IMG/VR virus record: IMGVR_UViG_3300044845_000879
Location: 1 to 59,581 of that record
DNA length: 59,581 bases
From: a virus
Strand: one strand, 5' to 3'
Shown here: in pieces, positions 1 through 9,110 of the stretch
Position numbering within the stretch: the first letter of the stretch is position 1
Layout of the letters: the number at the start of each line of letters is the position of its first letter
Translations under genes and position numbers: made by a program
Notes under the pieces: generated by a model
What the model saw: only the letters and a program-made list of their open reading frames with translations
The model's database searches: none
Told to the model about the DNA's origin: nothing

Positions 1-30
1 CTATTGAAAGAACAATTGAAGAATAAATAA
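1..30 (+). CDS. 3' end of an upstream gene (partial)
   Basis: Frame 1 is open from the window edge to a TAA at 28-30, giving a short Lys-rich tail (LLKEQLKNK). The 40 bases after it are non-coding and hold a promoter-like octamer. It is probably the end of a gene that starts left of the window, but nine codons are too few to be sure or to suggest a function. Confidence 0.35.
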   Translation, partial: LLKEQLKNK

Positions 31-49
31 ATTATTCCTATAAACCGCA

Positions 50-57
50 TATTTATA
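50..57 (+). promoter_or_regulatory. TATTTATA octamer before the first Pro-Thr protein
   Basis: TATTTATA lies 13 bases before the ATG at 71. It belongs to a recurrent sense-oriented motif seen before many genes here and is read as a late-promoter candidate. Confidence 0.5.
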
Positions 58-70
58 AAGAAAAAATTAA

Positions 71-907
71 ATGGCATTAGTAACTTATTTAGTAGCACCT
101 TGTGTTGGGGGTTCATCTCTCAATATAGATTTCAGTGGTTCCTCTCTCCCTGCGGTTGGGGGTAATTATTATTTAACATTTACTGGAGTAACAACTCAAG
201 GATGTTACGAAATTGTTGATTCTGCTGAACCAGGAACTGGTAGTGATGTGGTAATTTCTATAGGGACAAACTATGGAGATTGTTCTACTTGTTTAAATGC
301 AAACCCAACCCCTACACCTACACCTACTCAAACAATAACACCAACAATAACACCAACGCCAAGTGTTACGCCAACAAATACCGTAACGCCAAGTGTTACA
401 CCAACAAGAACTGTAACACCGACAGTAACTAGAACACCAACAGTAACTCCAACAAGTACTATAACACCAACGGTAACTACAACACCAACAGTAACCCCAA
501 CAACAAGTGTTACACCAACAGTAACCCCAACAACAAGTGTTACACCAACAAGAACTGTAACACCAACAGTTACTAGAACACCAACAGTAACTCCAACAAA
601 TACTACAACACCAACAATAACACCAACAATAACACCGACAAAAACTACAACACCAACAATAACACCGACTAATACACCAACACCGACTAATACACCAACA
701 CCGTCTCCTTCACCATATCCTGTGACAGGTTTTAGTGTGAACGTACAATATGCTTACACATTAGAAATATTAGGTAGTTTTAGTGGTGGAAGTGCAGATT
801 TTTCAGGAGCATACGCACCTCATCCAATATTCACAGATGCAAACGGAGTACCGTATGCACAATTAAACGCAATAACCTTAGGTGGTTTTAACGGATTAAA
901 TAATTAA
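71..907 (+). CDS. Pro-Thr-repeat virion or fibre-like protein
   Basis: This 278-residue protein has a small N-terminal domain (about residues 1-78, with several Cys), a long Pro-Thr repeat linker (about 79-215, TPTITPT/TPTVTPT type) and a short C-terminal domain of about 60 residues rich in Gly, Phe and Ala. No signal peptide is evident. The layout matches four proteins at 46066-53300: a globular domain plus a Thr-rich linker, as in phage fibres and adhesins. Thr-rich extended linkers of this kind are often O-glycosylated in other systems; whether these are is inference. I do not recognise the globular ends. Confidence 0.6.
   Translation: MALVTYLVAPCVGGSSLNIDFSGSSLPAVGGNYYLTFTGVTTQGCYEIVDSAEPGTGSDVVISIGTNYGDCSTCLNANPTPTPTPTQTITPTITPTPSVTPTNTVTPSVTPTRTVTPTVTRTPTVTPTSTITPTVTTTPTVTPTTSVTPTVTPTTSVTPTRTVTPTVTRTPTVTPTNTTTPTITPTITPTKTTTPTITPTNTPTPTNTPTPSPSPYPVTGFSVNVQYAYTLEILGSFSGGSADFSGAYAPHPIFTDANGVPYAQLNAITLGGFNGLNN
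300..717 (+). repeat. Pro-Thr codon repeat array
   Basis: The array has a degenerate six-base period (ACA/ACT plus CCA/CCG codons) encoding Thr-Pro with Val, Ile, Ser, Asn and Arg substitutions. Short exact sub-repeats such as the one around 484-546 suggest growth by slippage or recombination. Confidence 0.85.
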
Positions 908-925
908 AATATAAAATAAAAAGAT

Positions 926-2158
926 ATGGCAGATTTAAAACCAATTGGTAGTGAAAAACTAAAAGGCCAAGACAAACTAAATAGAATTATGGAAATTGCT
1001 CGTTTTAACGAAGTAATGCCAAAAGCAATTAACGAAACTGCAAAATCTGAATATTCAGTAGCTCTTGCCGACGGAAACAAATATGAAATTGTTAGAGAAA
1101 GACAAGGGTATATTATTAAGAAAACTATTTCAGAATCTGAAACTGAATATATTGAACCTATGAAAAATAGGAAATATTATTCATCGTATTCACAAGCGTT
1201 TAAAAGGTTAAATCTTGTTGCTGGTGAATTAAATAGACTTAATGAAAATGATGAAGGTATTTCTTTATATGGTGAACAAAAAAAATTCACATTAAAAACA
1301 CCAAAACCAGCACCATCACCTGAAATGGAGGCTCCTATGGCTCCTCCAGCAGCACCACCATCAGTACCTTCACCTGAATTACCACCATCACCGATGGGAG
1401 GAGAAGAAGACATGGGAATGGAAGACATGGGAATGGAAGACATGGGAATGGAAGACATGGCACCTGAGACTGATGTTGAAGATATTGATGTTGATACTGA
1501 AGAAGGTGGAGAAGACCAAGTTACTTTTAAATCAATCCAAAAACTTACAGGTAAATTAACTCAAAAAATTAGAACACTTGATAGTCAAGAAGGAATGACT
1601 TCTGAAGACATCAAATATGTAATTAATATGGTATTATCTTCATTAGATTTAAAATCATTATCTGAGGAAGATATGGAAGACATTATGTCCAAATTTGAAG
1701 AAGATGAAACTGAAGATTTTGGAGCTGAAGATGATATGGACGGTGAAGATATGACTGACGATACTGAAGTTGAAGATATTCAAACTGATATGGATGTTCC
1801 TGTTGAGGGTTATGAAATGGAAGAAGAAGATTATGGTAATGGAGCAATCTTTGATAGTATCTTTGGTGAATCAAAAGTAGATAAAGTAATTTCAAAATAT
1901 TTTGAGGTTTCTAAAAAAGAAATCAGAGAAGGTAAAGAAAAACAAATTCAAGAAACTGCTAAGAAAAAAGCTGTAGTTAATCAGATTATGGAATCAGTTG
2001 TTAAAATGACTGAAACTATTGAACAAGAATTAGCTGCGAAAAAATTTATAAAAGAAAATTTAAATTCTAAGTTTGTTGGAATTACAAACAAAAAGAATTT
2101 AGTTTTTGAAACTAAAGCAGGTCAAGTAAGAATTACACCAAACGGAGATTTAATATGA
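926..2158 (+). CDS. Acidic phage protein with Met-Glu-Asp repeats
   Basis: I do not recognise this 410-residue protein. About residues 1-120 look globular. Residues 130-160 are Pro-rich, and 160-300 are strongly acidic and contain a tandem GMEDM repeat. The C-terminal 100 residues are Lys/Glu-rich and probably helical. It lies just upstream of the packaging genes and overlaps the next gene by four bases (ATGA), so the two are probably translated together. Acidic low-complexity proteins are common among T4-like scaffold and core proteins, and the gp22-like protein downstream has a similar composition; a head-assembly role is only an inference. Confidence 0.6.
   Translation: MADLKPIGSEKLKGQDKLNRIMEIARFNEVMPKAINETAKSEYSVALADGNKYEIVRERQGYIIKKTISESETEYIEPMKNRKYYSSYSQAFKRLNLVAGELNRLNENDEGISLYGEQKKFTLKTPKPAPSPEMEAPMAPPAAPPSVPSPELPPSPMGGEEDMGMEDMGMEDMGMEDMAPETDVEDIDVDTEEGGEDQVTFKSIQKLTGKLTQKIRTLDSQEGMTSEDIKYVINMVLSSLDLKSLSEEDMEDIMSKFEEDETEDFGAEDDMDGEDMTDDTEVEDIQTDMDVPVEGYEMEEEDYGNGAIFDSIFGESKVDKVISKYFEVSKKEIREGKEKQIQETAKKKAVVNQIMESVVKMTETIEQELAAKKFIKENLNSKFVGITNKKNLVFETKAGQVRITPNGDLI
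1406..1460 (+). repeat. 15-base tandem repeat, three full copies plus a partial one
   Basis: The unit GAAGACATGGGAATG occurs at 1406, 1421 and 1436, with a ten-base partial copy at 1451. It encodes the pentapeptide EDMGM inside the acidic domain. The copies are identical at the DNA level, so the expansion is recent. Confidence 0.9.
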
Positions 2159-2550
2159 GCTATTTAACTTATGTTAACGGACTAGGTCCTAACTATAAGG
2201 GAGATAATTTATACGAATTTATATTTTCAGATAGTTTGGATGTTTGGGGAGAATCTTGGGAGAGTAAACCTTCCAACGGTTATCCAACTCCACCTGAATT
2301 ACAATACATTAAGAAAGTAGGAGTTCTGAGAAATACTGATTTAAAATTGGAATTGATTCAGAACTCCGATTTTTTTTGTATGATAGACGCAATAGATGAT
2401 GTTGTTGCGTTAGCCTGGGAAACTGAAGAATCTGAAGGACAAAAAAGAATGGTGTTTAGATTTGGAAGTACCGAGCAAGAAATTAAAGATAAACTCTACG
2501 AAAGAGATTTGATTTTAGAATTTGAAAAAAAGTTAATATATGAAAGTTAA
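2155..2550 (+). CDS. Hypothetical phage protein (131 residues)
   Basis: This is a compact, mixed-composition protein rich in Trp, Tyr and acidic residues, with no repeats or membrane segments. It overlaps the preceding gene by four bases and the next by eleven, so it sits in a tightly coupled series leading into the terminase gene. I do not recognise the family. The overlaps and the ordinary codon use support a real gene. Confidence 0.65.
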   Translation: MSYLTYVNGLGPNYKGDNLYEFIFSDSLDVWGESWESKPSNGYPTPPELQYIKKVGVLRNTDLKLELIQNSDFFCMIDAIDDVVALAWETEESEGQKRMVFRFGSTEQEIKDKLYERDLILEFEKKLIYES

Positions 2551-3421
2551 TAAAAAAGCCCTTGAATTGATTGATAAAGGTTTATCATCTAAAACAGTTA
2601 GTAAATTAACTGAATCACAGATTAATGTATTACATAAAAAATTATTTGTTGAAGAAACAATGGTATCAAAAACAGATGCTGAGACAATTAGTAAATTAAA
2701 AAGTGAAAAAAAACCATTTCAAGTTTATGAAAAAGAACTGGATGAAGAAGAAGAAGTAACTTTAGACCCAAATAAAGATACTGAGACTCAAGACCCTCAT
2801 CAAGTAGGTCCTTCATCAGATGATGGATTTGGTGATGAAACGGATGGTATGGGAATGATGGAAGAAAAAGATGGTCCAAATCCTTGGGCTATTTGTCATT
2901 CACAAGTTGGACCTAAAAAATCAAGAAAATGGGAAAGATGTGTTAGAGAAGTAAAAAAACAATTGAAAGAAGGGAAAAATCCTGTATCTTTGTTCTTGGA
3001 AACTCAAATAGAAAGAATAGTGGAAAAACATATACCCCCAAGAATTACAAAAGGAGATTTAATGAAGGTTCTTTCAGAATCAGAACCAACAACTGCTCCA
3101 ACAAAACCAAAAACAAAACCTGGTACAAAACCTGATACAAGACCAAGACCATCTCATCCTGGTAAAAATCCAAACCCTGGTGAGAATCCTGCTCCAAAGG
3201 CTAAAAAGAGTGAAACAAAGGAACAACAAACCTCACCTGCACCAACAACAAAACCAGCACCAACAAAACCTGGTACAAAACCTGATACAAGACCAAGACC
3301 ATCTCATCCTGGTAAAAATCCAAACCCTGGTGAGAATCCTGCTCCAAAGGCAAAAAAAGTTTCTCCTGAACAGGCTAAAGATAAAGTGATTGATGTGATA
3401 ATGAACTTATTAAAGAAATAA
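2540..3421 (+). CDS. Lys/Pro-repeat phage protein
   Basis: The N-terminal half of this 293-residue protein is acidic and helical and includes a Trp/Cys patch around residues 113-135. The C-terminal half is a basic, Pro-rich region built from two copies of a TKPGTKPDTRPRP...PGKNPNPGENPAPKAKK element. The last 20 residues look helical. It ends three bases before the next start codon. The basic repeats could bind nucleic acid or act as a flexible linker; neither is shown. The family is not recognised. Confidence 0.6.
   Translation: MKVNKKALELIDKGLSSKTVSKLTESQINVLHKKLFVEETMVSKTDAETISKLKSEKKPFQVYEKELDEEEEVTLDPNKDTETQDPHQVGPSSDDGFGDETDGMGMMEEKDGPNPWAICHSQVGPKKSRKWERCVREVKKQLKEGKNPVSLFLETQIERIVEKHIPPRITKGDLMKVLSESEPTTAPTKPKTKPGTKPDTRPRPSHPGKNPNPGENPAPKAKKSETKEQQTSPAPTTKPAPTKPGTKPDTRPRPSHPGKNPNPGENPAPKAKKVSPEQAKDKVIDVIMNLLKK
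3113..3351 (+). repeat. 89-base exact direct repeat, 150-base spacing
   Basis: Bases 3113-3201 are identical to 3263-3351 and are separated by 61 bases of Pro/Thr/Lys codons. Both copies are in frame and encode the same 29-residue Pro-rich peptide. Perfect identity over 89 bases at synonymous sites points to a recent duplication or ongoing gene conversion. Confidence 0.92.
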
Positions 3422-3424
3422 TTT

Positions 3425-4711
3425 ATGGCAAAGAAAATTAACGAACAAATTGATTACGGGAATACACCTGAAAGAATGGACCCAAACTTAGAAAGAAAGT
3501 TAGCAAGTCCTGAAGGACTTTATGCAACAAATCCTGCAATGACAAAAGGTCCTCAGGATGTTCAAAGATTGGTTAGTAAAAGATTTCAAAAAGTTGCTGA
3601 TAAATTAAGAGAGGTTACAGGTATTCAAGACCTTAGTTCAAGACAAGTTCAAGGAATGGTTTATCAAGAAATGATGAGAAAACTTCCTAATATTATGAGA
3701 ATTGAGAGCGCTCACAAGGATGAACTCATAGAGTTGGCAATAGAGGCGTCTTTAGATGAGGCCGAAGTTCCTGCAGATTGGTACCAAATCGAGGCGACTT
3801 TAGGTATGCCAGATACTGGTAATTTTAGATTTGAACCTGAAGATGAAGAAGAAGATGAGGAAGAAAAAGAACAACCTTTAGAATTTCCATCTTTTGATGT
3901 TGAAGATTTAACTGACGAAGAAATTTTAGAGTTAGAGAAACACAAAAGAAACATTATCAACGCAATTATTCAAGGTGCTGCAAAAAAAGGACATTACCTT
4001 TTCCAAAAACCTGAAATTAAATCGAGATTAGATGCAATTGACCCGTCTTTATATAGAGATTATTTGGGTATCATGGCAATCAATGATTTCATGTATTTTA
4101 GTATGGAGCAAATGATTGAAATGATGAGTCAAACAGGTCAAGGTGTTGCAGGTAAAGTTGAATTAGGTGACGCCGATGAAGATGAAGATGGTGAAGAAGG
4201 TGAATCACAATCCGACACAAAAATCATGGCCACAGGTATGATTTTCCCAATTCTTTGTCATGAAATTATTAAAGGATTAGAAGAAGCTAAAGGTAGACAC
4301 GGACTACCAAAAGAGCCAGGTCTTCGTCAAAAAGTACAAGGTCAAACAGACATTTTATCTAACGAACCAATGCAATTAAGAATCGGTCCTGAAATAGTTG
4401 AAAAAATTAGATTTGCATTACCCGATAAAATGTACGACCAAGATAATAAAGGACTAATAAACTGGTTCCATATATTGTTATACCAAATACCAGCACAAGA
4501 GTTTTTAGAAATTATTGGAAATGCCATCTCTGAAGATTCTTCAAAAGTTAGAAAAGCAACTTCAAGATTTGAAGAAATTATGAAAGAAGCTATTCAAATG
4601 AAAGAAGAATTTGAAAACTACAAAGAAGAGGAAAATATTGATTCAGATGAGGATGAAGATGATGGTTTAGATGACTTTTTAGGTGGTTTAGGTATATCAT
4701 TACCTAAATAA
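3425..4711 (+). CDS. Hypothetical protein just upstream of the terminase
   Basis: This 428-residue acidic protein has acidic runs at about residues 138-160, 250-265 and near the C-terminus, with helical segments between. It ends six bases before the terminase start. T4 places the small terminase gp16 (about 164 residues) here, but this protein is more than twice that length and I see no clear likeness. It could be an unrelated packaging or head protein that has taken that position. Function unknown. Confidence 0.6.
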   Translation: MAKKINEQIDYGNTPERMDPNLERKLASPEGLYATNPAMTKGPQDVQRLVSKRFQKVADKLREVTGIQDLSSRQVQGMVYQEMMRKLPNIMRIESAHKDELIELAIEASLDEAEVPADWYQIEATLGMPDTGNFRFEPEDEEEDEEEKEQPLEFPSFDVEDLTDEEILELEKHKRNIINAIIQGAAKKGHYLFQKPEIKSRLDAIDPSLYRDYLGIMAINDFMYFSMEQMIEMMSQTGQGVAGKVELGDADEDEDGEEGESQSDTKIMATGMIFPILCHEIIKGLEEAKGRHGLPKEPGLRQKVQGQTDILSNEPMQLRIGPEIVEKIRFALPDKMYDQDNKGLINWFHILLYQIPAQEFLEIIGNAISEDSSKVRKATSRFEEIMKEAIQMKEEFENYKEEENIDSDEDEDDGLDDFLGGLGISLPK

Positions 4712-4717
4712 CATTTT

Positions 4718-6481
4718 GTGAATAGAGAACAACTTATTATAGAATTAACGAAGTGCATGAGGAATACTCCTTACGCACTTCGAACTTATTTACAGACATA
4801 CGATAATACCGTATCAAAATACGTCCCATTAGATTTATTCCCAGACCAAGTTAGTTTAATTGAAGATTACGACAAATACAATGAGAACATTGCATTAAAG
4901 TATCGTCAGGCAGGTGTATCAACAGTAACCGCCGCTTGGATATCAAAAAAATTGGCATTTGCCCAAAAGAACAAACCTGAAAAAATCCTTATTATTGCCA
5001 ACAAGTTAGACACATCAATGGAGATGGCTAACAAGGTTAGAGGGTTTACTGAACAATGGCCCGCGTGGGTTGGTATTTCATTCTCAAAAGAAAAAAACTC
5101 CCAAAGACACTTTAAACTTAATAATAATTGTGAAGTTAAGGCTGTTGCAACATCAAAAGATGCTTTGAGGGGTTATACTCCAACAATTCTTGTTTTTGAC
5201 GAGGCGGCGTTTATTGAAGCGGACTCAGATTTTTGGTCTGCGTGTATGGCATCCCTATCAACAGGGGGTAAAGTAATTGTAGTATCTACTCCAAACGGAT
5301 ATGACCAAATTTACTATGAGATTTACGACCAATCATTAAGGAATATGAATGATTTCAAAATATCTGAGATGTTTTGGTATCGTGACCCAAGATATACAAA
5401 AGATTTGTATATGGTTAAAACAAACGATTTGGTTCATTTTTTATTAAATAGAGAAGAATATACTGATAAGGATATTATTAACTTGTCAATGGAAAATCCA
5501 TATGACAGAGACCATTCAATCGTAACTGATTACATTAGTCAGGGATATAAACCATGTTCATCATGGTTTGAAAGTATGGTTAAGAAGTTAAAGTTTGACC
5601 GAAGAAAAGTTGCTCAGGAATTGGAATGTAACTTCTTGGGTTCAGGTGATAATGTATTTGAATCAGAATTGATGCAAGGTATTGCCAAAAATACTTTACG
5701 TGAGCCTCAAGCTAAACTTATGGGTGGTTCATTATGGATATTTAAAGAACCCGTAAACGGTCACAAATATGTAATGGGTGTGGATGTATCAAGAGGTGAC
5801 TCTGAAGACTTCTCGTGTATTCAAATCATTGATTTTGATGAAAGAGAACAAGTGTTAGAATACGTTGCAAAAATCCCACCTGATGTATTAGCAGAAATTG
5901 CATATAAATGGGGAACAATGTATAATGCTTATTGTGTTATTGACATCACAGGTGGTATGGGTATTTCTACTGCAAGAAAGTTACAAGAGTTAAATTATCA
6001 AGCTGGATTATATGTTGATAATGTTGATACAAGTAATAAGTGGAAATGGGACCCAAAAATAAATGATAAAATACCAGGGATTAATTTTAATTCAAAAAGA
6101 GTTCAAATTATTGCAGCGTTTGAAGAGGGTGTAAGGCATGGGTTTAAAGTATATTCAAATAGATTATACAATGAAATGAATACATTTATTTATATCAATG
6201 GAAGACCTGACCATCAAAAAGGACATCACGATGACTGTATTATGGGTGTTTCTATGGCATTATATGTTGCAGAAAAATCATTCCAATCTTTAGAAAAAGT
6301 TACGAATCATACAAAGGCGATGATAAATTCATGGGCAACAACTGTGAATGAAAATAAAAACTCTTCCGACTTTTTTAATCCAATGGTTCCACAAATGGGA
6401 AGAGACAATAATTTAAATAATAATGGGGCTGCAACTAAGGCCGACTATCAAAAATACGGTTGGTTATTTGGATCTCGTTAA
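4718..6481 (+). CDS. gp17: Terminase large subunit
   Basis: This is the packaging motor ATPase and headful nuclease, which cuts concatemeric DNA and pumps it into the prohead through the portal. The 587-residue length is near that of T4 gp17 (610). The ATPase half shows a Walker A-like RQAGVST (63-69), Walker B ILVFDEAAF (157-165, with D161 and E162) and a coupling motif STPNG (190-194). The RNase H-like nuclease half shows VDVSRGDSEDF near 354-364 and a late HHDD near 503-506. The start is GTG; the first internal ATG (residue 14) would cut into the N-terminus. The portal gene follows after 37 bases. Confidence 0.95.
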   Translation: MNREQLIIELTKCMRNTPYALRTYLQTYDNTVSKYVPLDLFPDQVSLIEDYDKYNENIALKYRQAGVSTVTAAWISKKLAFAQKNKPEKILIIANKLDTSMEMANKVRGFTEQWPAWVGISFSKEKNSQRHFKLNNNCEVKAVATSKDALRGYTPTILVFDEAAFIEADSDFWSACMASLSTGGKVIVVSTPNGYDQIYYEIYDQSLRNMNDFKISEMFWYRDPRYTKDLYMVKTNDLVHFLLNREEYTDKDIINLSMENPYDRDHSIVTDYISQGYKPCSSWFESMVKKLKFDRRKVAQELECNFLGSGDNVFESELMQGIAKNTLREPQAKLMGGSLWIFKEPVNGHKYVMGVDVSRGDSEDFSCIQIIDFDEREQVLEYVAKIPPDVLAEIAYKWGTMYNAYCVIDITGGMGISTARKLQELNYQAGLYVDNVDTSNKWKWDPKINDKIPGINFNSKRVQIIAAFEEGVRHGFKVYSNRLYNEMNTFIYINGRPDHQKGHHDDCIMGVSMALYVAEKSFQSLEKVTNHTKAMINSWATTVNENKNSSDFFNPMVPQMGRDNNLNNNGAATKADYQKYGWLFGSR

Positions 6482-6482
6482 C

Positions 6483-6490
6483 TATTTATA
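6483..6490 (+). promoter_or_regulatory. TATTTATA octamer before the portal gene
   Basis: TATTTATA lies in the short gap between the terminase and portal genes, 28 bases before the portal ATG at 6519. Confidence 0.5.
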
Positions 6491-6518
6491 TTATCAAGGT
6501 AATTAGTAAATTTAACAT

Positions 6519-8387
6519 ATGAGCGATAATAATCTTACGGTATGGCAGAGGCTGTCAAAAACATTTGGACCTAATTCATTATTAAAACAAGATTATCCAA
6601 CTTTTAAGTTTGATAAGAAAGAACTTTTGCGTACTCCAAATCGTGATGATTATGAAAGAGAAAAACTTCAAGCGCAACAAACATTTTATTTAACAAACCA
6701 ATGGGCTAAGGTTGAAAACAACCTATATTCTCAAGCCATTTACTATGAACCATCAAGATTATCTGCTCAGTACGATTACGAATCAATGGAGTACACTCCT
6801 GAGATTTCAGCCGCATTAGACATATATTCTGAAGAATCTACAACAACAAATGAAGATGGTTTTATCCTTCAAATTTATTCTGAATCAAAACGTATTAAAT
6901 CTGTATTAGCCGATTTATTCAACAACGCACTTGATATTAACACCAACTTACCAATGTGGACAAGAAACACTTGTAAGTATGGTGATAACTTTGTTTATCT
7001 TAAATTAGACCCTGAAAAGGGTATTATTGGTTGTCAACAATTACCAACAATTGAAATTGAACGTCATGAGGTTGGAGTTAGCGCAAAAATTACTGTGGAT
7101 ATTACACAAGAAAAAGATGAGAATAAAAAGGCTCTTCATTTTACTTGGAAAAACAGAAATATGGAATTCCAATCATGGGAAGTTGCTCACTTTAGATTAT
7201 TAGGTGATGACCGAAAACTTCCTTATGGCACTTCCATGTTAGAAAAGGCAAGACGTATATGGAAACAATTATTGTTATCTGAAGATGCAATGTTAATCTA
7301 TCGTACATCAAGAGCACCTGAAAGAAGAATGTTTAAAGTCTTTGTCGGTAACATGAATGATGATGATGTTGAAGCATACGTAAACCGTGTTGCAAACAAA
7401 TTCAAAAGAGAACAAATTGTTGACGCTAAAACAGGAAATGTTGATATGAGGTTTAACCAAATGGCTGTAGATCAAGATTATTTTATCCCTGTTCGTGACC
7501 CAGCCGCGCCAGACCCAATTACAACATTACCAGGAGCAACTAACTTATCAGAGATTGCCGATATAGAATATATCCAAAAGAAATTATTAACAGCTCTTCG
7601 TGTTCCTAAAGCATTTTTAGGTTTTGAAGAAGTTGTAGGTGATGGTAAAAATTTATCATTACAAGATATTCGTTTTGCTCGTACAATCAACAGAATTCAA
7701 AAAAGTATGATTGCCGAGTTAAATAAAATTGCAATTGTTCATTTATTCTTATTAGGGTTTGAGGACGAGTTACAAAACTTTACATTAGGTTTGTCTAACC
7801 CATCTACACAAGCAGACTTATTAAAAATTGATGTATGGAAAGAAAAAGTTTTATTGTATAAAGATTTAGTTTCAGATCCAGGAAACGGTATTCAACCTAC
7901 ATCTTCTACTTGGGCTAAGAAACACATCTTTAATTGGTCTGACGAAGAAATTAGATTAGATTTACAACAACAAAGAATTGAAAGAGCTGTTGGTGAAGAA
8001 CTTAAAGCAACTCCTACAGTTATCACTAAGACAGGTTTATTTGATAATATAGATAAACTTTATGGTAATACCACAGGAGGTACCGCAACAACCGCAGCAA
8101 CAACTACAGGTGGTGAAGAATCATTTGGAGGTGGAGCAGGATTTGAAACCGCACCACCACCTGCGGGAGGTGGAGAAGAAGTTGCACCACCAGCTGAAGG
8201 TGGGGCACCTGAAGGTGGGGCACCTGAAGGTGGAGAAGCCGCAGTTACTCCAGAATCAAGAATGAAAAACATGAATTTATTGATTGAAAGTAACTTATTA
8301 GAGGGGTCAACATTTTTAGATTTAGGTCAAGGTCAACAATCTTTAGGAGAAATTTCAAAAGAATTGGATAAGTTACTAAACTCCTAA
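6519..8387 (+). CDS. gp20: Portal vertex protein
   Basis: This is the dodecameric head portal that docks the terminase and later the tail. The body (about residues 1-500) reads as T4 gp20-type portal, with the early YEPSRLSAQYDYESMEYTPEI stretch and the conserved RTSRAPERR and FKREQIVD segments. At 622 residues it is about 100 longer than T4 gp20. The extra length is a Gly/Ala/Pro/Glu low-complexity stretch near residues 515-582 with tandem EGGAP units (a 15-base DNA repeat near 8207-8235), followed by a short helical tail. It lies between gp17 and a small protein that leads to the gp21 protease; gp18 and gp19, which separate 17 from 20 in T4, are absent here. Confidence 0.93.
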   Translation: MSDNNLTVWQRLSKTFGPNSLLKQDYPTFKFDKKELLRTPNRDDYEREKLQAQQTFYLTNQWAKVENNLYSQAIYYEPSRLSAQYDYESMEYTPEISAALDIYSEESTTTNEDGFILQIYSESKRIKSVLADLFNNALDINTNLPMWTRNTCKYGDNFVYLKLDPEKGIIGCQQLPTIEIERHEVGVSAKITVDITQEKDENKKALHFTWKNRNMEFQSWEVAHFRLLGDDRKLPYGTSMLEKARRIWKQLLLSEDAMLIYRTSRAPERRMFKVFVGNMNDDDVEAYVNRVANKFKREQIVDAKTGNVDMRFNQMAVDQDYFIPVRDPAAPDPITTLPGATNLSEIADIEYIQKKLLTALRVPKAFLGFEEVVGDGKNLSLQDIRFARTINRIQKSMIAELNKIAIVHLFLLGFEDELQNFTLGLSNPSTQADLLKIDVWKEKVLLYKDLVSDPGNGIQPTSSTWAKKHIFNWSDEEIRLDLQQQRIERAVGEELKATPTVITKTGLFDNIDKLYGNTTGGTATTAATTTGGEESFGGGAGFETAPPPAGGGEEVAPPAEGGAPEGGAPEGGEAAVTPESRMKNMNLLIESNLLEGSTFLDLGQGQQSLGEISKELDKLLNS

Positions 8388-8395
8388 TATTTATA
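8388..8395 (+). promoter_or_regulatory. TATTTATA octamer after the portal gene
   Basis: TATTTATA lies directly after the portal stop codon and 16 bases before the ATG at 8412. Confidence 0.5.
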
Positions 8396-8411
8396 TTGAA
8401 AACACACCATA

Positions 8412-9110
8412 ATGACTTTCGGAAAAATCAAATCCATAATTGAAAACAATCTAATTGAATCCTACAAAGATGAAAAGGAATTCAAGAAATCGCTAAAAGA
8501 ATTCAAACATAATGTTTTGAACAACAAAACCATGTCTAAATTGTATTCTTTATACGAACAATTGAGCACACCTCAAGGACTAAACGAATCTGACGCTAAA
8601 GACTTTTTAGAAGAAGGTATTAGTTTAATCCAACAATTACTGCCAAGTATTAAATTACCAAAACCTTTATCAGAGAATGTTAAGAACAAATATTCTGACA
8701 TTGATGCTCTTGTCTATACAAATAAATTAAATTTGTTAGAGAGAGTAAATTCTAAAAAAAATATTACAAGTGTGTTAACCTCAACAAATGATATTGTTAA
8801 AGAATCTATTAATATTCCATTGAAATCAATGGTTAGTATTGCAAATCAAACTTTAAACAAATATGTCGATAATCTTGATGAGTCATCTAAAAAAGAATTC
8901 CTTCAATTAATCTCTGAAGATTCTAAATCTCTTGAAGACAAATTTGAAACTATTCGTGAAAGTGCTATTGGCAAACTTAATATCATCTTAGAAAAAGAAG
9001 AGGAGTTTGAATTAAAGACAAAATTGTCTGAAACCATAGATAGGTTAAAAACTGAAAAGTTTGACCAATTGAATTTCCTTAAGTTAAAGAACTTGGAAGA
9101 ATCAATTTAA
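8412..9110 (+). CDS. Hypothetical head-region protein, possible prohead core
   Basis: This 232-residue protein is rich in Lys, Glu, Leu and Ser and appears almost entirely helical. It has no recognised motif. Its position between portal and protease is where T4 encodes the small prohead core proteins gp67 and gp68, so a core or scaffold role fits by position only. Its last nine bases overlap the end of the bS21 gene on the opposite strand. Confidence 0.6.
   Translation: MTFGKIKSIIENNLIESYKDEKEFKKSLKEFKHNVLNNKTMSKLYSLYEQLSTPQGLNESDAKDFLEEGISLIQQLLPSIKLPKPLSENVKNKYSDIDALVYTNKLNLLERVNSKKNITSVLTSTNDIVKESINIPLKSMVSIANQTLNKYVDNLDESSKKEFLQLISEDSKSLEDKFETIRESAIGKLNIILEKEEEFELKTKLSETIDRLKTEKFDQLNFLKLKNLEESI

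Noticed and set aside
3425-4711. Possible small terminase subunit gp16 upstream of gp17
   Set aside because: The protein is far too long and shows no terminase small-subunit pattern; position alone is not enough.
8062-8265. Alternative-frame open frames in the portal C-terminal low-complexity region
   Set aside because: They are by-products of the Gly/Ala/Pro/Glu codon repeats within the portal gene.
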